The position numbers and the translations under genes are program-made. The notes under the pieces are model-generated. The model was not told where the DNA came from and made no database searches. It saw nothing but the letters and a program-made list of their open reading frames with translations. A stretch of DNA of 7,317 nucleotides from Hebobacterum sp964559435 (GTDB lineage: Bacteria; Armatimonadota; Hebobacteria; Hebobacterales; Hebobacteraceae), in the NCBI GenBank assembly GCA_964559435.1, contig CAZLHI010000083.1, positions 1-7,317 of the forward strand, in the 5' to 3' direction. This document shows, in pieces, positions 1 through 5,789 of the stretch. The stretch's first letter is position 1. Every line of letters begins with the position of its first letter.

Positions 1-115
1 GCCTGTAGCGGGCCTGCTGTTCCTCGAGCAACGCCTTCCGAGCGGCCTGGGCTGTGATCTGCGGCTCTCCGCCCTGGCGTGGCTGCGGTTTGCTGCCTGG
101 CTTGGTCTTCCTCAT
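1..115 (-). CDS. N-terminal part of a basic protein, runs off the window
   Basis: The ATG at 115-113 overlaps the previous gene's TGA (ATGA at 115-112), and a GAGGAG site lies eight bases upstream. The frame stays open for 38 codons to the left edge. The protein begins MRKTKPGSKPQPRQGGEPQI and continues into a probable helix, AQAARKALLEEQQARYR. The first 14 residues are basic (four Lys/Arg in the first nine) and proline-rich, suggesting a flexible tail. The visible part is too short to identify. Tight coupling to the acidic-tailed gene suggests the two products are made together and may interact; this is inference. Confidence 0.7.
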   Translation of the reverse strand, partial: MRKTKPGSKPQPRQGGEPQITAQAARKALLEEQQARYR

Positions 116-396
116 ACCTGTGGCTCCTCGAACTGCGTTAGGTCGTCTAGGTCATCCAGCATGAAGTCAATCGGGTCGGCAGTGAGCCGCGCGCCCGCAG
201 CCTTCATCGCGGAGAGGAGGGCCTCGTAGTGCGCCAGCTTCGCGTCCCGCTGGGCGGGCGTGATGTCGAAGTCCGGGTCGGCGAGGGCCGCCAACGCCTG
301 ATCCATGAGATTGAGGCCCCTGGCCGCGCACTCCACGAGGAATGCCCAGCGATCCCGCTGGACTTTGAGCCGCTGTGTTTGTGTCAGTTCAGCCAC
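112..396 (-). CDS. Small helical protein with acidic C-terminal tail, unknown function
   Basis: This 94-residue protein is not recognised. It reads as mostly alpha-helical: RLKVQRDRWAFLVECAARG and LNLMDQALAAL (about 9-38), then AQRDAKLAHYEALLSAMKAA (about 48-67). The last 20 residues are strongly acidic (DPIDFMLDDLDDL, FEEPQV). It starts with GTG behind a strong ribosome-binding site and ends with TGA, overlapping the next gene's start as ATGA. The place after the tail fibre could suit a small assembly factor, fibre chaperone or lysis-region gene. There are no membrane segments, which argues against a holin. Function is unknown; the gene call itself is well supported. Confidence 0.75.
   Translation of the reverse strand: MAELTQTQRLKVQRDRWAFLVECAARGLNLMDQALAALADPDFDITPAQRDAKLAHYEALLSAMKAAGARLTADPIDFMLDDLDDLTQFEEPQV
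124..129 (-). promoter_or_regulatory. Ribosome-binding site of the edge gene
   Basis: The minus strand reads GAGGAG, eight bases before the ATG at 115-113, and lies inside the upstream coding region. Together with the ATGA stop/start overlap it supports a real gene leaving the window. Confidence 0.65.
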
Positions 397-404
397 TTAT
401 GCCG

Positions 405-411
405 CCTCCTC
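405..411 (-). promoter_or_regulatory. Ribosome-binding site deciding the GTG start of the small downstream gene
   Basis: The minus strand reads GAGGAGG, eight bases before the GTG at 396-394, and overlaps the fibre gene's TGA (412-410). The strength of this site is the main reason to accept the GTG start. Confidence 0.7.
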
Positions 412-1942
412 ACACCACGTCAATTCCTGCGACCAAACCGCGCTGGCGCGAGAACGTCATCGCGGATAGAGCCTTGTTCGCGGTCACTTTCACGCGGAGC
501 AGATGGTCGCTACTCGTACTCAGGTCAAAGCATTCGTCTACGTGCGTCAGTTCGACCACGGCGGCCAGGCTTCTGCCCTTCGCGAAGCCTAAACTGTCAG
601 CCAGGCTGTGGTAGGCCCTACAGACGATTTCCATCGTGTCGGCCGCACCCATTTGATCGCAAGCGATGAGAAGATCGAAGAGCCAGGCACCGCGCTTGGG
701 GTCCTCCTCGGGACCGACGCTTTTCGAGAACCCACATATCTTTTCGGCGCCGAGGTAGAGAGCGAAGTCCAGCGTCGCGCTTTCGCCTACGCCTTGGCCT
801 TGAATCTGCCACACTCCATGTAAGATGCCTTTCCAGATGCGTTTCACGACCCACTGCGACGCGGCGATGGTATACCCGGTGTGCCAGTCGCCGCTGGTGG
901 ACGGCGGTGCTAAGGTGTGCTCTGCAATCAGTGGGTCCGCAACACCACCGAGTCGGCGGACGGTCTTATAGCGAACAACGGGTGCAAGGCTCGGGCTGTA
1001 GAAGGTGATTTCGCCGTCGGTAGTGGGAAGGCTCGCGTGCGGCTGCAACCGCAGGCCCTTCCATCGCTGCCCCGGCGCGCCCGCCCACAGCCCGCCGTCA
1101 ACCTCCGGCCGCAACTCCGTGGCCGTCAGCCGCGCCCGTCCGGTAGCTGCCGTGGCGAACCCGATCTCCCCAGCCGCGGGCGACCAGAGGCCGTCCGTTG
1201 TGCGGCCCATCCAACTGAAGGCTGGGGCGCTCGCTGAGCCAGGCGATGCCCGGAATGCGCCCCCGCGGCTCAACTCGGCGATTGCAGTGTTGGTGGCACC
1301 CAGAGCGTCAGCGTACGCATAGAAGCGGAAGAATGCGTTCTCTCCGCTCACGGCCGTTACGGCTACCCAGTGGTTTGTTCCGCTCCCGCCCACTACGTTG
1401 TTGCCGAGCACCAGGGCCGCGATTCCATCGCTGGGACGTTCAACCAGCACCTGGTAGCCGGTGATGTTGTTGCGAATATGGAACGGCGCGGTTGGAGACG
1501 CGATGCCGAGGCCGAGGTAGCCAGCCTTGTAGATGAAGTTGGGGTCCGTCGCCAAGTAGCCGTCCGCGTCCGCGTAGAGTACAGCGTTTGGCGAGAACGG
1601 GTAGTTGGCGACCAGCGCGGTGTGTTCTGCCGATGCGAGGTGGTACCGTTCTTCGGAGAGTCCACCCTGGAGATCTTTGAGGAGATTGTGATCGAGTGTG
1701 GCCTGCCCGGCGCTAGTGAGGCTTGCGATCAGCAGCCAGCCGATGCTCTCGCCCGCGTACCAGTAGACCTCCTGCCCCGCGTCCTGTGTCACCCAGTAGG
1801 CGCCGAGCCGCGCGGTCGTCGGCCGCTCCGCGGCCTTCCCGGTGAGGAACATATTGCCCATCACCTCGCACAGGCGTCGGAACGCCTGTCGGGTCGGCAC
1901 ATCCGTTATCGCATCATAGGGAATGCCGCCGAATCTCGGCAC
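410..1942 (-). CDS. Tail fibre protein, probable receptor-binding protein
   Basis: This 510-residue modular fibre has several recognisable parts. The N-terminal 75 residues (FGGIPYDAITDVPTRQAFRR, then GAYWVTQDAGQEVYWYAG) look like the virion attachment region. Residues 84-112 hold the widespread fibre motif DHNLLKDLQGG...ERYHLASAEHTAL. Residues 143-156 (LGLGIASPTAPFHI) and 242-272 (a WMGRTTDGLWSPAAGEIGFA block) are classic shaft motifs. GGLWAGAPGQRWKGLRL (283-299) is a further shaft motif. The C-terminal domain, about 330-510, is distinct and beta-rich with several Trp and Cys. It is the likely receptor-binding head. I see no S74 chaperone-of-endosialidase signature, so trimerisation would be intrinsic or need another protein. 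The start is GTG one base after the nozzle stop; the stop is TGA inside the next ribosome-binding site. Role known from family motifs; receptor unknown. Confidence 0.83.
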   Translation of the reverse strand: MPRFGGIPYDAITDVPTRQAFRRLCEVMGNMFLTGKAAERPTTARLGAYWVTQDAGQEVYWYAGESIGWLLIASLTSAGQATLDHNLLKDLQGGLSEERYHLASAEHTALVANYPFSPNAVLYADADGYLATDPNFIYKAGYLGLGIASPTAPFHIRNNITGYQVLVERPSDGIAALVLGNNVVGGSGTNHWVAVTAVSGENAFFRFYAYADALGATNTAIAELSRGGAFRASPGSASAPAFSWMGRTTDGLWSPAAGEIGFATAATGRARLTATELRPEVDGGLWAGAPGQRWKGLRLQPHASLPTTDGEITFYSPSLAPVVRYKTVRRLGGVADPLIAEHTLAPPSTSGDWHTGYTIAASQWVVKRIWKGILHGVWQIQGQGVGESATLDFALYLGAEKICGFSKSVGPEEDPKRGAWLFDLLIACDQMGAADTMEIVCRAYHSLADSLGFAKGRSLAAVVELTHVDECFDLSTSSDHLLRVKVTANKALSAMTFSRQRGLVAGIDVV

Positions 1943-1943
1943 C

Positions 1944-3776
1944 TCACGCCTCCAGGTTCTTCACCCAAACCGTCAGATCATAGAGACCGTAATCCCGGTT
2001 CACCTCTTCATTGCTGACGCGGATCTGTATGTAGCGCGCGCCGCACCGGAAGTATCCCATGCACATGCCTGCCTTGTACGGCGATTCCCCCTCTCGCGTG
2101 GGGCCGGTCCCATACTGGGAGGCTACTGCAACGCTCTGAAGCCGCCCCATGTCCTGTGGCCGGTCTCCCCCATGGACAACGATGTTGAAGGTCGCGCCCC
2201 CTGCTGTGCTCCGGAAGCCCACTGCGCCAATTTCGTGGTGGCTGGCCCGCTCGTCACAGGAGAAGACGGGGGTGCTCCGCTGCGCCCGGATCGCCGCCCC
2301 GTTGTCATTCATGCCGAACTCGAGGTAGTAGAGGTAACCGTTCTCATCCCCCACCAAGCACACTGGCTGCGGTGCCACGTTGATCGCGTCGAAAATCCTC
2401 GGTGGCTCAAGACTGTCGATAGTACCCTCAAACAGGTCATCCCACTCCACGTCGGACGGGGTTAGGTCATAGCCCGCGAACGCACTCCAGCCCCTCGTGC
2501 GCGGGAACCAGCGGTCGTGCTTGTAGTCATAGGCCACCGAGTCGGTGCACACTCCGTCCGAGCCGACAGTCGGGAAGCTCCACACCGCCAGTCCCCACTC
2601 GGGGATGACCACGCCCACGACGTTGTCGGGATACTCGGGGTCGATCCGGTCAGGGCCAAACACCCACGGCCGCACCGGGTCCCCGATCGGCATGATCGTT
2701 TCGCCGTCGAAGGCGAACACGTTGCCGGCGCCGAAGTACGCCCACTTGCTCACGGGCGCCTCCGTCCCCATGCGGGCCTCTCCCCCCAGGCGCACGAGGC
2801 TGTTCGGGTAGACCGGCCCGTCGATCCCCGAGATCCGGCTCCACGAAATGCCGATGCCCGTACCCTCCCAGAAGCCCCGCCAGATACCGTCTTCACGGAA
2901 CAGGTACAGGTACTCATGGCCCCCGTCGATGCCGACAATCCGCGCCGTGCTATCCTCGAAATCGTAGCTCGCCGCCAACCCGTCGGACCACTCCGTGTAA
3001 TCGCCCGCATCCGAGTGCTGTACCCGGAGCAGGTTGCTGGCGTCCCGCGCCAGCACTATGAGGTTCTGCTGGTGGAACGTACTGATAAACCGGGAGCTCG
3101 GCGGCGATCCTCCCACCTCCACGAACGTCGCCGCTGACCCATCCCACAGGAGCGGTGCGTTCACCCCGTTGACGACCATGATCTGATCGCCATTGATCGA
3201 ATCCCTGGCGACCGACCCTCGCATCCAATACTCGCCGGCAGCCGACCGGCGCTGGCGCAGCGTGTAGGGGTCCGATCCCGTCGTCGTGCCCTCATACTCT
3301 GCTGTCAACTCCAGGTGCGTCGCGTCCGTCAGACTGGCGACCTCATACCAGGTCCCGTCCGCGTCGTTCTTGATCTTCATGCCCACCCAGCAGTTGGCAC
3401 TGCTCCAGTTGGTGCCAGTCCCTTCCACCGTCGTCGAGCTGTTCGTGAACTTCGTCGTGCCCGTCGTATAGGTAGGCGTGCGGTTCACCCAGGACGGGCC
3501 GCCCGGATCGAACGACCACAGATCCCGGCCGTCGGAGGCCACCAGGTGCCGGGTGCCGCCGCCCAGCTCAAAGCGCGCCAGGAACCGCACTGGCGCGCCG
3601 AGTCCTACCGTTGTGTATGGGACCATCCCCGGCCACTTCCGGCAGACTCCGTCCCACACCACGATGTTGTGAATATCCGGCGAGTCCCGCCTCGGAAACT
3701 GGGGGTGGCCGGCCGGGATGTCCATCCGCCGCCCGCCATCTACCGGGATCTGAATGGGCCGGAAGCCGCGGAGCAC
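1944..3776 (-). CDS. Tail nozzle/hub candidate, beta-propeller-like, with an inserted beta domain
   Basis: This 610-residue protein is the largest in the window and follows the adaptor module. Repeated short blade-like strands suggest a propeller: LVASDGRDLWSFDPGG (78-93), IMVVNGVNAPLLWDG (199-213), YLYLFREDGIWRGFWEG (289-305), WAYFGAGNVFAFDGETIMPI (345-364), SVAYDYKHDRWFPR (413-426) and CLVGDENGYLYYLEFG (473-488). The C-terminal part (about 500-610: STPVFSCDE, YFRCGARYIQIRVS, YGLYDLTVWVK) resembles the end of podovirus hub proteins. Such proteins sit below the adaptor and form the DNA ejection channel. Residues about 103-173 are an extra beta module, described separately. The start is GTG with a good ribosome-binding site; the stop is TGA. 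Alternatives are a packaged-DNA stabilisation protein or another tail hub. Function rests on context and general fold, so confidence is moderate. Confidence 0.68.
   Translation of the reverse strand: MLRGFRPIQIPVDGGRRMDIPAGHPQFPRRDSPDIHNIVVWDGVCRKWPGMVPYTTVGLGAPVRFLARFELGGGTRHLVASDGRDLWSFDPGGPSWVNRTPTYTTGTTKFTNSSTTVEGTGTNWSSANCWVGMKIKNDADGTWYEVASLTDATHLELTAEYEGTTTGSDPYTLRQRRSAAGEYWMRGSVARDSINGDQIMVVNGVNAPLLWDGSAATFVEVGGSPPSSRFISTFHQQNLIVLARDASNLLRVQHSDAGDYTEWSDGLAASYDFEDSTARIVGIDGGHEYLYLFREDGIWRGFWEGTGIGISWSRISGIDGPVYPNSLVRLGGEARMGTEAPVSKWAYFGAGNVFAFDGETIMPIGDPVRPWVFGPDRIDPEYPDNVVGVVIPEWGLAVWSFPTVGSDGVCTDSVAYDYKHDRWFPRTRGWSAFAGYDLTPSDVEWDDLFEGTIDSLEPPRIFDAINVAPQPVCLVGDENGYLYYLEFGMNDNGAAIRAQRSTPVFSCDERASHHEIGAVGFRSTAGGATFNIVVHGGDRPQDMGRLQSVAVASQYGTGPTREGESPYKAGMCMGYFRCGARYIQIRVSNEEVNRDYGLYDLTVWVKNLEA
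1949..1954 (-). promoter_or_regulatory. Ribosome-binding site deciding the GTG start of the tail fibre
   Basis: The minus strand reads TGGAGG, six bases before the GTG at 1942-1940 and inside the end of the nozzle gene, whose TGA is one base from this GTG. This selects the GTG as the fibre start. Confidence 0.7.
3258..3470 (-). other. Inserted beta domain within the nozzle candidate
   Basis: Residues about 103-173 read like a self-contained module seen in many phage structural proteins: a GTTKFTNSSTTVEGTGTNW opening, then a WVGMKI / WYEVASLTDATHLELT core and a GTTTGSDPYTL close. It interrupts the propeller-like repeats between LWSFDPGG and YWMRGSVARD. It probably projects from the tail surface, perhaps as a fibre attachment point. 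The module pattern is recognised from memory; its role is inferred. Confidence 0.5.
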
Positions 3777-4502
3777 CTATATCTCCTCCACGACCAGGCT
3801 CGCCGTGATGTTCCCGACGAGGGAGGCCTCCCCGTCCGCGTCGACTTTCCACTCCATCGTAATGGTGTGCAGGCCGGCCGACAGATCAATGTCATTGTCG
3901 CCATCGGTTACCAGCCGATTGAGGCAGATCGTCGTTTCCCCATCCGCGTACTTCACGATGGCCTGTCCCCCAGGGTTGTCGGAATTGGTAACTCGCGTTC
4001 CATCGACCGCAAGTACGGCATACAGATTCTTGCCGCTGACCGTCGATTTCAGCGTGGCCGACCCCGTTATGAAGAGCTGGCTGTTGTCGCTTGTGGTTGT
4101 GATCTCGACCTTCCAATCATCCTCACCCTCTGGTATGTTGTTCCAGACGGCGCTGGCAGTGCTCTCCCCTCCGGTGGGGATAAAGGACCTCTGGTTTGCA
4201 TTCCGCTTGGGAGCAAACCACTGCCACGCATCCTCAGTATCGCCGTAGTACAGCTTGTGCGTATCCGTCTCCACGAACAGCCGCCCCCGCGAGCTGTCCC
4301 GGAGCGACCTGTTCGCAGCCACGTCCACCCACGCCTTGCCCGAGCCCTCCTTGTGGTCGCAGGTCGTGTCCGAGGCCTCGAAGTTGTGCTCGTTGCTCAG
4401 CGCACTGAGCAGTGTTTCCTTGTCCTCGCGGATCTGGTTGTCTACGGTGCTGACCAGGTCCTGGCCGCCCGGCTTCAATATGTTCCAGTCTCCTACTGCC
4501 AT
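3777..4502 (-). CDS. Short tail fibre or spike-like structural protein
   Basis: This 241-residue protein of modular fibre type lies between the adaptor and the nozzle candidate. Residues 15-41 (DLVSTVDNQIREDKETLLSA, then NEHNF) match the short helical attachment motif common at the N-terminus of phage fibres. Residues 72-95 (RGRLFVETDTHKLYYGDTED, then AWQWF) match the 'label' beta motif of such proteins. Residues 105-241 look like a beta-sandwich head: LFITGSATLKS, YAVLAVDGTRV, LSAGLHTITMEWKV, ASLVVEEI. The domain may bind a receptor or decorate the tail. The ATG at 4502 has GAGGAG six bases upstream, overlapping the adaptor stop, so translation is probably coupled. The exact role (short fibre, spike or neck appendage) is not settled by sequence. 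Confidence 0.7.
   Translation of the reverse strand: MAVGDWNILKPGGQDLVSTVDNQIREDKETLLSALSNEHNFEASDTTCDHKEGSGKAWVDVAANRSLRDSSRGRLFVETDTHKLYYGDTEDAWQWFAPKRNANQRSFIPTGGESTASAVWNNIPEGEDDWKVEITTTSDNSQLFITGSATLKSTVSGKNLYAVLAVDGTRVTNSDNPGGQAIVKYADGETTICLNRLVTDGDNDIDLSAGLHTITMEWKVDADGEASLVGNITASLVVEEI
3783..3790 (-). promoter_or_regulatory. Ribosome-binding site deciding the GTG start of the nozzle gene
   Basis: The minus strand reads TGGAGGAG within the last codons of the upstream fibre gene, six bases before the GTG at 3776-3774. The upstream TAG directly abuts this GTG (TAGGTG). The site supports the GTG over the internal ATG at codon 18. Confidence 0.75.
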
Positions 4503-4512
4503 CGCTCTCTCC

Positions 4513-5193
4513 TCACACAGCCTTCACTACCGCCGAGCGCGGGCCCACCCGCGTCGTGCGTTCTCGTCTATCGACGGCCGCCGCCGTCGCCAGCGCGCCC
4601 GCGCTCACTCCCGACCAGGCCTGTGCGCCCTGCGGCTCGTCCAGCATCAGCCGCGCCAGGGCCACCGCCTCCATCACCGCCACGTCGTCCAGCGCGGTCG
4701 TGAACCAGTTGCTGTCAGTGTATGCGCTCAGGTCGTTGAGATACGCGTAGCATGGAATCCGGAGCCCATAGGCCGCCTCCGGCGTCGGCCCCAGATACAC
4801 CCGCCGCTGCCAGAGGCAGCAGTGCTTCGGCTGGCCCGTGTCGCTCGGGTCGGGGTAGAGCTCCCGCAGCCGCGGCAGGCTCAGCATCTCGCCCTTATAG
4901 AGCTGGCGCAGCCGCCTCCAGTCCCCGTCCTTCACCAGATACACGCACCCCTCGCCGTCCTTGCCCGCGGCCATCCCCTTGTAGCTGTCGCCAAGGGTCA
5001 CATACTCGGTGCCGGCCGTCGTCGTCAGCTCGAGCGTCGTCTCCATGGCGCCGAAGTCGTGCCGGCGCTCCATGTCGCGGATCACCGAGTTGATCGCGAA
5101 CCCCATGAGGTCATCGGCGTGCTCGGTGTCCGAATGCAGCGGCCGCAACACCAACCACCCGACCCGGTCCTTGATCGTCTTGAACGTCGCCAT
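4513..5193 (-). CDS. Head-tail adaptor protein, SU10-type
   Basis: This 226-residue protein has the pattern of the SU10-type phage adaptor family. These proteins form a ring under the portal and link the capsid vertex to the tail nozzle. The N-terminal helices (about 5-45: TIKDRVGWLVLRPLHSD, DLMGFAINSVIRDMERRHDF) are typical. A beta segment follows (TTLELTTTAGTEYVTL, 52-67). The middle contains the Leu-Tyr-Pro stretch and GQPKHCCLWQRRVYLGPTP (120-138), with LRIPCYAYLNDLSA after it. A helix at 168-184 (LDDVAVMEAVALARLML) completes the fold. The Arg-rich tail at 209-219 (RRERTTRVGPR) may contact the portal or DNA; this is inference. It sits between the zinc-finger and fibre genes. Its TGA lies inside the next gene's ribosome-binding site. 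Confidence 0.82.
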   Translation of the reverse strand: MATFKTIKDRVGWLVLRPLHSDTEHADDLMGFAINSVIRDMERRHDFGAMETTLELTTTAGTEYVTLGDSYKGMAAGKDGEGCVYLVKDGDWRRLRQLYKGEMLSLPRLRELYPDPSDTGQPKHCCLWQRRVYLGPTPEAAYGLRIPCYAYLNDLSAYTDSNWFTTALDDVAVMEAVALARLMLDEPQGAQAWSGVSAGALATAAAVDRRERTTRVGPRSAVVKAV

Positions 5194-5196
5194 CTC

Positions 5197-5205
5197 TCAC
5201 CCCCT
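5197..5205 (-). promoter_or_regulatory. Ribosome-binding site of the adaptor gene
   Basis: The minus strand reads AGGGGGTGA, which matches the ideal AGGAGGTGA at 8 of 9 bases; the mismatch can form a G:U pair. It is three bases from the ATG at 5193-5191 and supports that start over any internal one. Confidence 0.6.
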
Positions 5206-5225
5206 GATCGTGTCGGCGGGGCCGC

Positions 5226-5597
5226 TTATTGCGCGGCCTCCGGGTGCATGGCCGAGATGTGCCGCGCCAGCCCCCGCCGTCCCTTGAAGTCCTCCCGCCC
5301 GCAGTGCGGACAGGCCAGCGGCGAGGAGGGAGCCGGCCCTTCGGCCGCCCCCTCCTCGGCCGTGGGAGGAGGCGAGGCCGCCGCCTCAGAAGGATCCGTC
5401 TCCCGCTCCTCCACAATCGTCACGCCGTACTCCGGCCGCGACCTGAGCGTTTCCACCAGCGCCTCGACCCTCACCCCGATCCGCGGCGCGGCCTCCTTGG
5501 GATCGAGCACCCCGCCTCTCACAAAGCTCACCAGCGCGACCTTCGTGCCGTCTCTCACTTTCACGGTCGGATACGGCCTCTTCGTGCAGCGAAACAT
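5226..5597 (-). CDS. Small phage protein with C-terminal C2H2-like zinc finger
   Basis: This 123-residue protein of unknown function lies between the capsid and adaptor genes. Residues 1-64 look like a small compact domain (VKVRDGTKVALVSFVRGGVL, then a helix ending SRPEYGVTIVEE). Residues 65-95 are a disordered-looking linker rich in Ala, Pro and Glu. Residues 96-118 carry a zinc-finger pattern: C96-x2-C99, F104, L110, H113-x4-H118. This is the classical C2H2 layout with one extra residue before the Phe. The ATG at 5597 has AAGGAG 10 bases upstream, and the stop is TAA. Its position suggests a head-associated role such as decoration, or a nucleic-acid or partner-binding accessory. That is inference only; I know no defined function for it. 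Confidence 0.8.
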   Translation of the reverse strand: MFRCTKRPYPTVKVRDGTKVALVSFVRGGVLDPKEAAPRIGVRVEALVETLRSRPEYGVTIVEERETDPSEAAASPPPTAEEGAAEGPAPSSPLACPHCGREDFKGRRGLARHISAMHPEAAQ

Positions 5598-5621
5598 GTC
5601 GGCTCAACTCCTTGCCCTCCG

Positions 5622-5650
5622 CACCGGCCCCGGCCGGCTTCGGCCCGGTG
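5622..5650. other. Possible second, bulged hairpin before the zinc-finger gene
   Basis: CACCGG (5622-5627) pairs with CCGGTG (5645-5650), and an inner GCCG (5633-5636) pairs with CGGC (5641-5644) around a four-base loop. A five-base bulge sits on one side. The structure lies just upstream of the ribosome-binding site (5608-5613) of the next gene and could affect its initiation. Such pairings arise easily by chance in DNA this GC-rich, so this is weak support. Confidence 0.3.
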
Positions 5651-5716
5651 GCAGAACATCGCCTGTCGCTCCCTCTCATCCCTCAGCGGCTTGGGCAGGC
5701 CGCGAAGCCCCTCCTC

Positions 5717-5742
5717 CTGCCCGCCCGCCTCGGGGCGGGCAG
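5717..5742. other. Strong GC hairpin downstream of the capsid gene
   Basis: CTGCCCGCCC (5717-5726) and GGGCGGGCAG (5733-5742) are perfect reverse complements separated by six bases, giving a 10-bp stem of nearly all G:C pairs. It begins about 50 bases after the capsid stop, within the 192-base spacer 5598-5789. No T-run follows it in the direction of transcription (the next bases read GAGGAGGGG), so a standard intrinsic terminator is unlikely. Plausible roles are partial termination, or a 3' stabilising structure that raises capsid mRNA over the downstream genes. The function is inferred. Confidence 0.65.
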
Positions 5743-5789
5743 AAAGCAGGCTCCGAGGAAGGCGCCTGTGAAGCTCTGCGTTCTGTTTA

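Noticed and set aside
3315..4703. A 462-codon open frame on the plus strand
   Set aside because: It is antisense to well-supported structural genes, has low-complexity Arg/Pro-rich composition and carries no domain signature.
5386..5679. A 97-codon minus-strand frame starting in the spacer after the capsid gene
   Set aside because: It overlaps the zinc-finger gene in another frame, its start lacks a convincing ribosome-binding site, and its product is Arg/Gly/Glu-rich without a pattern. The zinc-finger frame explains the region better.
5717..5742. Calling the hairpin a rho-independent terminator
   Set aside because: No run of T follows the stem on either strand, so only a stem-loop of unknown role is supported.
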